Source: Schistocephalus solidus
Taxonomy: Eukaryota; Platyhelminthes; Cestoda; Diphyllobothriidea; Diphyllobothriidae
NCBI GenBank assembly: GCA_017591395.1
Contig: WEDG01000731.1
Location: 210,438-274,437 of the forward strand
DNA: 64,000 bases
Reading direction: 5' to 3'
Positions 47,411 to 58,985 of the stretch are shown here, in pieces (the stretch's first letter is position 1; every line of letters starts with the position of its first letter). The translations under genes were made by a program, and so were the position numbers. Under the pieces are notes generated by a model. The model searched no databases. It was not told where the DNA came from and saw only the letters and a list, made by a program, of their open reading frames with translations.

Positions 47411-49419
47411 AGGGACATTTGAATAAACACTGTTAGTGTGCTTTAAAAGGATATGAAGACCACTTGATAGCAATCCTACGAGATATTATAGAAGTATCTG
47501 TTGTTTAATTGTTGTTATTTAATTCGGATTTAATTTTCGCAATACAGACGACATATTTTAAATCTGATTCTACTTTTGACCAGTAACTAGTAGGGTAGAG
47601 ATAATGCCATAGTAGAACACTGATGGTAGGAAGTAGGCTATAGTAGCAGCCATTTTTCTACCAGAAAGAAGTTCCGGTCAATGATTGATCAGTTTCGGTG
47701 CCTGTTATGTACGAAGGCATGTTTGGCCGGCAAACATGCGCCTCCGGTAGAGGGTTATTAATAGCCATTCTTCCGCAGCTTAGAAGCACACAACAGCAGT
47801 AAGCAGTAGAGTAGGTTTTTGGACTGTGCACGTTACCGATATTTTCAACACACTTGACCATTATACTCTTCGTAGATCCTGCTGTCACATTCAGCTCGGT
47901 ATTCTCATCAACTGAGTTGTTCCGTCGACATACCTAGACATCGCATCTGTCTGAAATGTTCATAAATCCGAACTCTAACTAGTCACTATTTTTGTGTTTC
48001 CCTTTGATGAACAGTTAAACTTGTCGTATCGGAGATGCGGTTTACCGGTAGTTACATGGATTTTACTTCGAGCTTTAGCTCCTGTCAGTGTTGCAACGGG
48101 CTTCACCGTCGAGCAAAAACTTTTCCATGCCTGCTCATGCTTTGTGTTTGCACATCGTCTTGATTTTTTAACAATTCAGTCTTGTCTATTTGTTTTACTG
48201 TCGTTCACCTTACTTTACTTATTCTATCTTATTGCCATCAGAAATGGTTTTTACTTAGTTTTGCTTTCCTACGTGAATCCTCCCCTGTTCGTCGCTGTGC
48301 GACCTCCTGTTAGGTCTTTGAACCGGGAATCCAAGGGCAAACGGAATTTCTGATCGGCGCATTGGACTCCAATCACTTAGGACTTAAAAGATACTTACTG
48401 GCCGATTTTTTTCCACCCACAGCTCGATATCATACATAGTTGCATGGAAGCTCCACATTTTTCGTTCCATTCTCAAGTTATCCAAACCACCTAAGGGTTG
48501 TAAAACAGCTAACTAACAACGACCAGTGAGCGAGAATCGCTATTTCATTTTCCCTAGTATTTGTCGCCGTTGGGCTAACTGTTCACGTGCACGCCTGGTA
48601 GGCATTCTGCGCGTCACGTCCCGTGGTGCCAATTTTCTGCCCTCGCAGCCTTGTGTGCTGTGACTAAACGTGTACCGACCGCTGACACTGGGAGGACGGA
48701 GGGCAACCACGCAGTCCAGCAGTGGCACGCTTGCCTCGTCAGCCTTCTCGTCCCTGTTGCGCGGCGGCCGACCGCGATGTGGCTCTGAATAGAGAACATT
48801 TTGCCTGTGTTTAGCTTGGCATTACCACCTTGTGCTATTTGAGGGCACAGTGACGAACTAGCGTTTTCACCGATAACCAGCCTTCCGTGCTATACAATTC
48901 ACTCATGAAGTAGAAGAGGACGGGTTTGTGTGTGTGCGCTAAAAGCCGTGGCTTAGAAGGTTGCTAACTGATGGGATAACTCGGACCGCGTGGTCAGCCC
49001 AGTTTGAGTTGTGTGTGGAGTGGCTGACTGGTGGACTGAGAGTCAGGCTGCAATGGCTCCTTTTTAATGTGGCCTTTATGGCACTCACACTCCGTGGGAT
49101 CCGAGCCAGGTGTGGTGGTACGCCCAGGGGCGGCTCGGAACGCGCCAGCCACCTGCGCCCTCTCCCATCTCCGGTCTTCTTTACTCTGTCATGACACTGG
49201 GCTCAGGTGGGGGAGGAGGAGAGAGTGCGGTAGATGCAGCGCAAGTCTACTATCACTTTAGCTAAATCACGCGCAAGTCATCGTCCGTGCACCACCCTTT
49301 CGTGGAGCATACGGTGGACATAGTCGAAATCGACGGTCGAACTATCATGTGTAGGAGTAGATTGTTAGGTGCTTAAAGTAGCTTTCCAACGTCCATTATA
49401 TGTCAGCCTTTTTTAATTT
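47411..49419. other. Intron 3 stretch without recognised content
   Basis: A 119-codon hydrophobic frame at 47994-48353 has no family signature and lies inside the intron. I do not call it a gene. No repeat was assigned. Confidence 0.5.
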
Positions 49420-49495
49420 GCAGTCATTGACATCAATAGGGAGCTCAAAGGCTTCGCCTATATTTCCCTCAATAAAACTGAACTGAACTGAAGTC
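49420..49495 (+). mobile_element. Solo CR1 3' end
   Basis: GGGAGCTCAAAGGCTTCGCCTATATTTCCCTCAATAAAACTGAACTGAACTGAA carries the shared CR1 3' terminal wording and a TGAAC repeat. Extreme 5' truncation. Confidence 0.7.
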
Positions 49496-52400
49496 TTCAC
49501 TCAGTGGAAGGCTGAATGTGATTCCAAGAAAACAGCCCACAGTTGATGTATAGATTCCAACAGGTTTCTCGAGAATTGGTTGTATTTTGTCCGTTTTCCG
49601 TTGTTTAAGATGCGGTTGACTAAGGCAAACAGGTTTTCGCATAATTTTGCCGATAGGGACTTCACAGGAGTAAAATTCACGTGTCGACAGGCTGGCCAGT
49701 TACTAATAAATTTAAATAGAATTGTCAGGTGTAGTCGTAAACATTAACATTTTGTTTATATTAAGAGAACTTTCCTTTCGTCAAGTATTTCAAATGCTGG
49801 ATTACGATGTGTTTCAAATCATTCTTGAAATAGCGATAAATACTGCACAATTTTCAGTGTTTTCAATGGATTCCCCACAAACGTAGATTCTTTTCCATAT
49901 GTTTATTAAAACCCAAATAAGTTATTTCATAAAAGCATTTACCTGCGTAGTGAGTTTTTGGATATTCTTTCTAATGCAGATGGCCGCTCGTAGACTCACC
50001 CAAACATGAAAACTCATTGCTGAGTCAAATAAACTACCACGACGTAATTCAGTAATTATTATGCCTTAAATCTTTTTAAAAACTCTTATAATAAGTTACC
50101 TCTTTAAATATCGCTGTAATTAGATATTTCACTGGCCGAGGTCTGCGTACTTTACCTTTTCCCAAGATTTTGTCAAGGTAAAAATTGAAATGTTTGACCG
50201 TTTTTCTTCGCTTCCCGGAAAATTGGTGATAAATGTTCTCTTTATGTTCTCTTTATATTGGACCCTTTTCGCTATATTTGCTTGCTTTTAGGTTCTGTTT
50301 AAAGATTTTAATTGCACAGCAGAGTAGCCATATAATTGCTAAAATCACTGTTAATCTTCTGCCTGCTCTGTTTCTAACTTACGCATCAGCGAAAACTAGA
50401 TCGTGCCACATGCTTCAAATTTAACATACTTTTCGGTTGGTGACTTTTTAACAGGATTGCGAATGGACGTTATTGCTGTGTTTTAGGGCATCAAAGCACA
50501 AAGTTTTGCAAATCTGAATTTTTGAAATCGATGAAAAATCCAACTTTCTAAAAATTGCCTTGCACCACCTGATTTACATGGAGAAAAAAATCAATTTTCA
50601 AGTGTGGAAAGTTCCGTGTGGTTAAACTGGCGATTTTGCTTTACTCTCTTATCTGAGAAAAACGCACGGATGCGCACAATTAGTTCAGGATATCCATTAG
50701 CATAGGCAACCGTGGAAATACAGGGTAATATCAATTTCCGCTCTAATTTGGACCAATAAAATTTTCTGTATGCGAAAGGGGCATTTTCCGGAATAGGCTA
50801 GGCGAATAAATAAAATGTGTAGCATTTTAGTTGCCAAAAGTCGCTCGCCTCCATTTCCTTCATCACGTTTCGTGCGATGGGTATCGCGTACTGTCAGGCT
50901 TGAAAACCGCTGAGAGGTTACCGGAGGAAGAGTGAAAGGCCGGCTGTAACCACTGTGCGTTGCGATCGATGTGTGATGTTGGCGTCGGGTCGACCTGTGC
51001 TAGACAGTGTGCGAGAGGGCATAAAACATGCAAGTCCATACTAGTAGCACACGGGCGTTAACAGACTAACGACTGTAAGTGTAAGTGCGGTTCTTCTACG
51101 CGCCCGTGTCTAGGCACTGCAGTCGAATGGTCTACGTTTCTGTCACTACAATGCGTCGACTTGGATGGCAATTCATTTACCGGTCTGGATGTACAATGCC
51201 CCATGCTTGATCTGATACAAACATTCCGTTTACTAGTAAATCAGGGAATTAATAAGGTCAATCGAGATGTATCGCCTAAAAGAGAGCAGAATTCGTAGTT
51301 CACCAGCGCGTTGGTATCAACCTTGCCCTCCGCGCATTTCTTAGCAATCGCTTGTACGTCTGTTTGAAAATACACCGTTCACCTGCGCACCAGCTAGTTG
51401 CGCCTAGGCCGAACTGTACTACTACAGGCTATTCATCTAAATCCTAGATGGGGCCAATCTAGTGTATGACATAACTGAAGGCAACATTCCTTCCCCCTTC
51501 ATTCATGTGACTGAGTCCTGGTTTTCCACCGGGGGTCGATTTCGTCACCTGTAAGAAGAGCAAGGAGCCCTGCAAGCCTCTCTCTCCTATTGGTTCTGAG
51601 AAGAACAAAGAATGCGAGAAACCATGCTATCAGTGACCGACCAATCAAAAGAGATCTGGACCCACCGCGATACTCAAACTCCCAGTCAGGAAAACTGCCC
51701 CACCAACAGGGGGGCGTCATACTGGCTTGCCTCCCCGTGTGGCCTCTGTGGCTTCAACATGAGAAACAGTCTGGCGTGTCTGTTGTAGAAGTTGTGATAT
51801 CTGTGTCTTCTCGCGTCTCTCTTACTATTTTTATCTGTGTGCCGCCTTTCACAATTACACGACCGAGCATGCCCCATGTTCGAATTGTCGAGCATCGCTT
51901 TCCACCCAATCCCCGACATGGTCGATAGGCATAGGCTCTGAGGACCAACTGAGCTAGTGTAATGCGTAAATACCCAACCTTAGTTTTGAATATTTGGGCA
52001 ACATGTTTGATTGAGGGGCGGAAATGCTTTTGTGCACTTTGCCCCCTCCGGTCATCTGCAAGACTCTGCTGTAGTCACCCCACAGTCAGGCATCAGACCC
52101 AGGCAGGCACATGAGCGTTATTCCGTTTTGTAAGTCATGTCAGTTTTTACTCATGACCCTCGGGTTTCGCATCCATACGAAGCCGTAAACACTATGCACA
52201 GCTGTCATCCTGGCTTGATTTGTTAGTGCTGTCTTGATCTTTTGACCACAATAGCATTCAGGCTTAGAGGGGAGGGGGGGTGGAGGGAGGGACGTGTATT
52301 AACCTCCAATGGCGTGGTGGTAGTTTTTTTCATCGTACACAGTAGGAGCCAGCACCGCCGAGGGAGACAGCTGCAATTTAGTCACAAATTGGCTTATGGT

Positions 52401-53169
52401 GACGGAGACTTACACAGCACCTATCATGGTTTAGGGGCAAGACAAAATCCCAACAACTGAAGGTGGTCGTAATGAAATTAAACTCACATCCGCGCTTGCT
52501 GCACCCAAGCATTCTGAACCCTGCATGCACACCAACCAGAAAACCGTCTCGCGCTTCACCTCGGAGTGCGTTGCCGTAATAGCCTCAGTAATAACCAGCG
52601 ACAACCGAAGGCTCTATTTGTCCACTAGTTGGCAACTTTCCATGACACTATTATCATAGTGCGCAAAGTCGCCTCTGCTCGGTATCTCTCTCCCTCTCAT
52701 GATATGCTATGAGCAAGTCTAAGTCTAGTCCAGCGAAAATGCCGAGATCGGGCCAAGTGGCTGACGTGACTTTTACTTCGCACTGTCATCAGCTTTTACT
52801 CGGTAAACAATAAGCCCTGCAGGATGTAGAACAATTGCAGTCTTCTCCATATCTTTTCTCTGAAACAACCTGTGAATCACTCATGCCGTACTATTGTGCA
52901 TTTCTACGAGGTTTGTTTCTTTCACTCTTTTCGTGGTTGTTAGTAAACAGATTAATCCCATCATACTGACGTCATTTTAGCCGCACCATGGTCGATTCAT
53001 CCATTCGGCTAAACATTGTATATTGAGGGTCTACACCTTCCTAGCCAACGGATGCTTGGTTGTTTGAAGTGACTCAGTTTTGTGTCTTGCTTTAACCCGT
53101 TGTTAGCAGTCTTTGGCCGTTCAGGGGGTATTTTTCACTCTCGCCTCCTCCCCACCCCCTCTGTTTCAG
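49496..53169. other. Remainder of PDHX intron 3
   Basis: Contains a SINE-like fragment at about 50745-50812 (TTCTGTATGCGAAAGGGGCATTTTCCGGAATAGGCTAGG, matching 62060-62105) and the tRNA-like relic at 51876-51955. Otherwise no recognised feature. The intron ends in a pyrimidine-rich tract CTCTGTTTCAG. Confidence 0.55.
51876..51955 (-). repeat. tRNA-derived relic with good A box
   Basis: Minus strand CTAGCTCAGTTGGTCCTCAGAGC matches the tRNA A box and D arm. A TTCGAAC B-box-like element occurs about 75 bases further. The anticodon and T arms do not fold, so it is a SINE head or tRNA pseudogene. Confidence 0.4.
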
Positions 53170-53399
53170 TTGGTCCCTGACATGAACGGAATCTCCAATC
53201 CCTCCGGTGATAGTCTCCAGCGGTTAGTCAATGTGGACATCTGCGTCGCCGTATCCACACCCTCCGGCCTCATCACGCCCATTGTACCCTCCGCAGATAC
53301 TCGTCCCATATCGGGAATCTCTACTCTAGTCAAGGAGTTGGCTGCCAAGGCGCGTGACAACAAGCTTCAGCCCCATGAATTCACTGGTGGCAGTTTCAC
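53170..53399 (+). CDS. PDHX: PDH E3-binding protein, exon 4 (acyltransferase-fold core)
   Basis: Starts in phase 0 after CTGTTTCAG with [14 protein letters not shown], then [41 protein letters not shown] and HEFTGGSF. These are the conserved core blocks of E2/PDHX proteins (VDISVAV..GL.TPI, LAKKAR..KL, GGSF). It ends two bases into a Thr codon before GTAAGT at 53400. Confidence 0.9.
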
Positions 53400-54485
53400 G
53401 TAAGTTATCCAGCAAAGTCTGCTTACATCTTACACTCACCTCCTGCCCCAAAGTCTACCTTCGGTGGGGAGCTTCCCAACTTGGGGTAGTAGCATGCACC
53501 TCTGTCCGTGGAACTGTTTGTCAACTAGGTTGACGGTCCCATTAGGTGTAGTGGTTAGCGGCAGTCGAACTAGCATGTTTACTTGCGTAATACACACCCA
53601 ACACTCAGATTCATCGTTTCTCTAGTTAATCCTTGTCTAGTGTATTTCGGATTATAAATACTATGGTTCTCCTTCGGCCGCCTAGCCCTTTTCTTATAAT
53701 GCCCTCAAAATTCATTTGGCAGATGTGCATAAGGCATGAATGAACCCTTTTGCGGCTGTTTACCTGCTTCATTTCGGCTCCGTGTGTGAGCGTTAACAAA
53801 GCGCGGGTAAATTATCCCTCGTGGTTTGTGTGGTCTATCCAATAACTTTTAAGTTTCTAGATGCCTCTTCCCACAGTGTCAACTTCCATCCAATCGTTGT
53901 TTTTATTTTGGGCGTCTGAATCGCATGCTAAGTTTAATGTAGTTCCAACAAGTAGTAACTGACATTGGCTGACAGAGAAGCAGGTGGGTGCCTAATTTAT
54001 GCAGACTAACAAATCTGTTGAATTGTTATTTAAGCTTGCAGACATTTGGGGACTTTTCTGAAGTGCGTTTTAAGTCCATATCCCTGGATTGCTGAATACA
54101 GCACGGAGACTCGACTCTTCCAATAGAAGATGTACGCCAAGTCGTCTTCAACAGAAGACTACCTGGGGTACGTATCTTTTATCTGTTCAGTGATCTTTTC
54201 TGTTTCAAAGCCAATTCTAGGCTTTGAAATAATTTTTGTACGTTGCGGAGGTACCTTTTACAGGATCACCACTGAAACAACGACAAAGCTGTATAAGTGT
54301 TTATAGTCATCTCCCTCACCCCGGTAGTTGGTCGGGTTCAATTTTGAAGGCGGTGAAACAGTTGTTTCTATTTCGTGTCCTGGCATTCATTTTCAATTTG
54401 GATTAGTCCAGACAAAGATGGCAGTTGATATTACCCTTTCCTTCCCCCCCCCTTATCAAATCTACGTTCTACTTCTTGTCGACAG
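53400..54485 (+). other. PDHX intron 4
   Basis: GTAAGT donor, and acceptor CTTCTTGTCGACAG at 54485 after a C-rich tract. Its distal 400 bases are the parent of the inverted duplicate at 44963-45393. Frames across it that join exon 5 are not coding. Confidence 0.85.
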
Positions 54486-54807
54486 GATCTCCAATCTGGG
54501 CATGTTTGGCATTCGCGACTTCACCGCCATTATAAACCCTCCCCAGGTGGCCATTCTGGCTGTGGGCGGAGGCATGAAGTCCATGACTGCGTCGAAGGTG
54601 CCCGATCAGGGACTCGAGAGTTTGACTGAACTTACTCTCACCCTGTCTACAGATGCGCGCTTCGTGGACGAGGCCATGGCGGCTCAGTTTCTCCGACACG
54701 TTAAACGCTACCTAGAGGTCGATCCGGAAGCTCTCTTTGCTGATGATCCCGATCTCACCACGGCTACAGACTCCTCTGCTGAGGAACTCGCCATGATGGC
54801 TTTATGA
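54486..54807 (+). CDS. PDHX: PDH E3-binding protein, terminal exon with altered catalytic motif
   Basis: The added G completes Thr, then ISNLGMFGIRDFTAIINPPQ and AILAVGG match the E2/PDHX core. Catalytic E2 enzymes carry His-x3-Asp-Gly (DHRVVDG). Here the segment is DARFVDE: His is Ala (54655-54657), Asp is kept (54667-54669) and Gly is Glu (54670-54672). Human PDHX shows comparable loss (Ser for His, Asp for Gly), so this is the non-catalytic E3-binding component, not DLAT. An acidic tail of about 30 residues (FADDPDLTTATDSSAEE) precedes the stop. The gene acts in the mitochondrial matrix. Confidence 0.9.
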
Positions 54808-54999
54808 GGGGGTGGGGAAAATCTACTGTTTCGTCGCTCCCTCTACCTTACCTGTCAAGCGCCGCGACAATTTTAATAGATCTTCTCTACTGGATCATAG
54901 AACTGGTCACTTATGTGACGTTGCTACCAAATAGTTTTTTTGTGTTTGGCTCTCCTCGTTTCGCTTGTCTTTTTCTCCATTCCCGGAGTTGTTTTGAGA

Positions 55000-55005
55000 A
55001 ATAAA
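55000..55005 (+). terminator. Polyadenylation signal AATAAA of PDHX at a PLE boundary
   Basis: The only nearby AATAAA after the stop (193 bases on). It sits at the point where an antisense PLE 3' end begins, so cleavage would occur within PLE sequence. Confidence 0.65.
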
Positions 55006-55898
55006 ATTTTAGAGTTGCGAAAATTCCCATCAAAGGATTCAGAAGACAAGTTGGCGAGCATACGCGTGCTTTCGATAAATTCTCATCGGGCCAGTACCTT
55101 AATATGGGAACGGAGTACAAGCTAAGACATATTATCAAAAAGGTTTATCTCGTCATACCAGTGAGTCGTGTTAATAGGGAGGGGTGGCGATAAGAGACAA
55201 CTGGATAAGCGGCAGTGAGGGTTTGGTTCACGAAGGGGGGGGGGGAGAGGAGACGGTCTGGAGTGCATGTAATTAAGCCGTCGTTGGCCCTGCTAAGCGC
55301 AGAGCTTGTAGCAGGTTCTTTTGTGCGCACAAGACCGGCTTTCTCAACCGGATGGCGGTGGCTTCTATTGTTGCTAGCAGCCGCTGATCCAGTGAAGTGG
55401 GGTAGTTTGATGGCACCTTATAAATCACACGGGAGGCTTCGTTAGGATCCACACGGTGCCCGGAATCACCCATGTGTGCGAGAATAGCGCTGTTTATGCT
55501 TGTAACTTCGCCTTTTCTCAGCCATGCCGGGAGGTGTTCCCTTATTCTTGTGGCTAGGCGCCGACTCGTGCGACCAATATAACCTGCTTCACAAGAGCAA
55601 GTGAATGAGTAGATGCACATGGGAGTGGTCTGAGCCGGAAACCTATCCTTAGTTCCTCCGTGTAAAACTGGCTTGGTTGACAATAGTATCAGAATTCTCG
55701 CCGCTGGGAAGGTTCGTGCGACGGCTTGGTCAAGGCGTCTTTTCAGTTCACTTGCCGCATCCCCTTGAAAGTGGAATTCGAGAACTAGGATTTTCTTTTC
55801 CGCAGTAAGTGTGGTGGGTTTTTATGGTCTTACGACCATATTCTTTGTAATAACTCTATTCGAATGGCCATTTTCACGAACCAAGTTCTGGATCTGCA
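55006..55898 (-). mobile_element. PLE copy 2, inverted: thumb, GIY-YIG endonuclease and 3' UTR
   Basis: Minus strand from 55898: degenerate thumb (DQAVARTF.AARILIL), TKPVLHGGTKDRFPAQTTP, a GIY-YIG block (CIYSFTCSCEAGYIGRTSRR, TRIREHLP) and the tail ATAIRLRKPVLCAQKNLL to about 55273, then a 3' UTR to about 55010. It nearly matches the full element at 56.3-59.0 kb. Its 5' end meets, head to head, the plus-strand piece starting at 55899. Confidence 0.85.
55052..55098 (-). ncRNA. Hammerhead-ribozyme-like motif, PLE copy 2
   Basis: Minus strand: CTGGC, core CCGATGA, short stem II GAATTTATC, GAAA, stem III GCA-CGCGTA-TGC, then TC and GCC. This follows the hammerhead layout. The A after GAA can pair with the U before the cleavage-site C, stem III is three pairs, and GGC/GCC give stem I. 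The core deviates by one base (CCGAUGA for CUGAUGA). Confidence 0.5.
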
Positions 55899-56345
55899 TA
55901 AACAGCACTATTCTCGCACACCTGGTTGATTCCGAGCACCGTGTGGACCCTAATGAAACCTTCCGTATGATTCATAAGGTGCCACCAAACTGTCCCATTT
56001 CACTGCATCAGCTGCTGCTAGCAACAGCAGAAGCCACCGCCATCCGGCTGAGAAAGCCGGTCTTGTGTGCACAAAAGAACCTGTTACAATTTCCGCGCTT
56101 AGCAGGGCCAACGACGGCTTAATTACATGCACTCCAGACCGTCTCCTCTTCCCCCCTCCCCTTCGTGAACCAAACCCTCACTGCTACTACGCCAGTTGTC
56201 TCTTATCGCCATCCCCTTCCCTATTAACACGCCTCACTGGTATGACGAGATGAGCCTTATTGATTATATGTCTTAGCTTGTACTCCGTTCCCATATAAAT
56301 GTACTGGCCCGATGAGAATTTATCGGAAGCACGCGTATGCTCGCC
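55899..56345 (+). mobile_element. PLE copy 3: upstream partial copy (pseudo-LTR-like)
   Basis: Starts abruptly at CATAAACAGC inside the endonuclease gene, encodes the tail ATAIRLRKPVLCAQKNLLQF, and has the same 3' UTR as 58745-58985. It stands in direct orientation just upstream of a nearly complete body. That is the partial-tandem arrangement reported for Penelope elements, where the repeated end acts as a pseudo-LTR. Confidence 0.75.
56305..56345 (+). ncRNA. Hammerhead-like motif, PLE copy 3 (degenerate)
   Basis: ACTGGC-CCGATGA-GAATTTATC then GGAA in place of GAAA, GCACGCGTATGC, TC, GCC. Same layout as the other two, with one further core change. Confidence 0.4.
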
Positions 56346-57091
56346 GTTCAGTCTTCTGAATCCTTTGCTGGGAATTTTTGCAAATCTAAATCAGTCTAAT
56401 GATGCGGTGGTGTTAAAGGCACTCAATAGGTACCTTTGTTTCAACACCAGACTTGTGGCTACGACAGTAGTGGCCAATTTTATTGGGACTGTATTGTAAA
56501 AAACGAGTATCCGAACCATTGCGGTGTAACGGTACAGTTATTACCAACGAAACTCTGAGGAGATATGCAAAGTACCTACTGGAAAGCACTCTTGTGAAGA
56601 TCGAAGAATTAAAGCATCACGTGGGTCAATGCGCTGTCGTGTTGGACACCCTAACAGAAGACTAGAGAAAATAATTTAGCAGCTATACTCAGACCATAGG
56701 AAGAAAACGTGGAGACGCAAAGAGATTGTCACTTCTTCAAAAGGTGCACGAAACGAAACCACAATCAAGGTTTCCCAAAGATCCAGCTTGATACATATAC
56801 AACCATTCTTCTATGACACTGGATAAAACATCGCTTAAAGCATTATCCCTGTGTCCTAAATGCTGCATGCCTGGTCGGAAAGTTAATCAGTTAGAGTTGG
56901 AAACCCAATTTGAGAATCTCTACAACCAAACTTATGACTTAAAGCCCATCTCCGCAGATAGTGTCAAATACTTTTAATCAACCCTGGTGAATTGCATTTA
57001 TCAAAACCTGAACAAGAATCGAACCAGTCAATGATTAAGGACAAAAAAGCACGTAGAGAAGTTAAAACAGCTTCAAGAGAACAAATATATC

Positions 57092-57900
57092 TTGATAACT
57101 AGACCAGACAAAGGAACAGGCGTAGTTCTAATGAACATGTCCAACTACATAACGAAGATGCAGTCCATCTTGGCAGACCAGACAAAATTCAAGAAAGTGG
57201 AGAAAGAAAAGGATAGCACGGATGAAGTAGAGGCACAGCTGCTCGACTGCTTAAAAAGACTCCACGCAGAGGGTGTCATAAATGACCGTGACCTCGAACG
57301 TCTCCGCCCAGTAGGCACACACATCCCTCGGTTGTATGGTCTACCAAAGATCCACAAGGAGGGCCTGCCAGTCCGTCCATTTTTAGACATGCGCAACTCG
57401 CCGTACTATGCAGTAGCAAAATGGTTGGCGGAGAAACTTAACCCCTTACAGCGTCAGCTGGCGCCACTTAGCTATCGGGATACGTTCGAATTTATTGATG
57501 ACGTCGAAGACATAAACCTAAACGGCATGATGATGCTCTCTCTAAACGTCTCATCGTTTTTTACCAGCGTGCCGGTCACTGAGACAGTCGATTACATCTG
57601 CGAATTCCTATTGACAAATCAGCAATAAATAGGAATACCGTCGAATGCACTAAAGGAACTATTACTAAGATGAACATTAAATGTGCAGTTCCTTTTTGAC
57701 AACCAATTATACAGACAAATAGATGGCGTGGATATGGGCTCGCCCCTTGGATCTATCTTAGCCGATGTCTTCATGGGCAAGCTGTAGAAATCCTAGCTTA
57801 GCGATCAGATCAATAAACTAAAACACTACGTTCGCTATGTTGATGACATCTTTGCGATTGCCAAAGCATAAACCAATGTAGATGCACTCTTAGATGCTGT
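57092..57900 (+). pseudogene. Reverse transcriptase region of PLE copy 4
   Basis: 537 bases are open from 57092 to 57628 and cover the early RT blocks. After the stop the frame continues with decayed wording to DGVDMGSPLGSILADVFMG (57725) and the catalytic YVDD box (57836-57847). The PLE RT group is related to telomerase. Confidence 0.8.
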
Positions 57901-58081
57901 TAATCAAGTTCACGTTAGTGGTAGACACCAGAGGTTCGCTTTCTTTCTTAGACGTTCTCTTAAGCCGAAGTTCTGATGTTAGTGTCCGAAGGAGCGTTCA
58001 TCGAAAGAAAATCTGGTCTGTAAAATATAGTAATTTGGCAGTTTCGTACTCATCCAGCCGAAATGCAATCTAGTCCGTTGT

Positions 58082-58747
58082 TTGGCGCAAAGGGCTAGAA
58101 AAATTTGTTCGGTGGACTGCATCGAAGAAGAGCTCCGAAAGACCCAGAACTTACTTCGCGCAAATGTCTATCCAGATAGATTTACCACAAAGAATATGGT
58201 CGCAAGATCAGAAAAACCCACCACCCTTACTTCGGAAAAAGTTCCCTTTCAAATGGGTGCGGTAAGTGAACTTCTGAAAAGATTCCTTGACCAAGCCGTC
58301 GCACGAACCTTCCCTGCGGCGAGAATTCTGATACTATTGCCAACCAAGCCAGTTTTACACGGAGGAACTAAGGATAGGTTTCCGGCTCAGACCACCCCCA
58401 TGTGCATCTACTCATTCACTTGCTCTTGTGAAGCAGGTTATATTGGTCGCACGAGTCGGCGCCTAGCCACAAGAATAAGGGAACACCTCCCGGCATGGCT
58501 GAGAAAAGGCGAAGTTACAAGCATAAACAGCGCTATTCTCGCACACCTGGGTGATTCCAGGCACCGTATGGACCCTAACGAAGCCTTCCATGGGATTTAT
58601 AAATTGCCATCAAACTACCCCACTTCACTGGATCAGCGGCTGCTAGCAACAATAGAAGCCACCGCCATCCGGTTGAGAAAGCCGGTCTTGTGCGCACAAA
58701 AGAACCTGTTACAATTTCCGCGCTTAGCAGGGCCAACGACGGCTTAA
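58082..58747 (+). pseudogene. Thumb and GIY-YIG endonuclease of PLE copy 4
   Basis: An open frame of 221 codons with RARKICS.., a linker with RSEKPTTLTSEKVPFQ, then the endonuclease CIYSFTC, CEAGYIGRTSRRLATRIREH. A Cys pair precedes the YIG box. The fragment lacks its own start because it continues the disrupted element polyprotein. Confidence 0.85.
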
Positions 58748-58927
58748 TTACATGCATTCCAGCCCATCTCCTCTTCCCCCCTCCCCTTCGTGAACCAAAC
58801 CCTCACTGCCACTAAGCCAGTTGTCTCTTATCGCCATCCCCTTCCCTATTAACACTCCTCAATGGTATGACGAGATGAACCTTATTGATTATATGTCTTA
58901 GCTTGTACTCCGTTCCCATATAAATGT

Positions 58928-58970
58928 ACTGGCCCGATGAGAATTTATCGAAAGCACGCGTATGCTCTCC
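58928..58970 (+). ncRNA. Hammerhead-ribozyme-like motif, PLE copy 4
   Basis: ACTGGC, CCGATGA (58934-58940), GAATTTATC, GAAA (58950-58953), GCACGCGTATGC, TC (58966-58967), TCCAAC. The G-C closing pair of stem II, the A15.1-U16.1 type pair and C at the cleavage position are all present. The second core base is C rather than U, and stem II is very short. Confidence 0.5.
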
Positions 58971-58985
58971 AACTTGTCTTCTGAT

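Larger units (their letters stand above)
56346..58985 (+). mobile_element. PLE copy 4: near full-length Penelope-like element
   Basis: N-terminal region (about 56378-57000) with DAVVLKALNRYLCFNTR and CPKCCMPGRKVNQLELETQF. RT follows: TRPDKGTGVVLM, GLPKIHKEGLPVRPFLD, MGSPLGSILADVFMG, and RYVDDIFAIA with YVDD at 57836-57847. The thumb starts near 58080 (RARKICSVDCIEEEL). The GIY-YIG endonuclease (CIYSFTCSCEAGYIGRTSRR..REH) ends at a stop 58745-58747. Stops and frame changes (for example after LLTNQQ at 57628 and near 57790-58080) inactivate it. The 3' UTR carries the hammerhead-like motif. Confidence 0.88.

Noticed and set aside
47994..48353. 119-codon hydrophobic frame as a membrane protein gene
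   Set aside because: No family motif, lies within PDHX intron 3, and the composition is that of random AT-rich, Phe/Leu-rich translation.
54328..54485. Coding extension upstream of PDHX exon 5 in an open frame
   Set aside because: It is intron 4. The family alignment starts at ISNLGMFG, directly after a good CGACAG acceptor that completes the split codon from exon 4.
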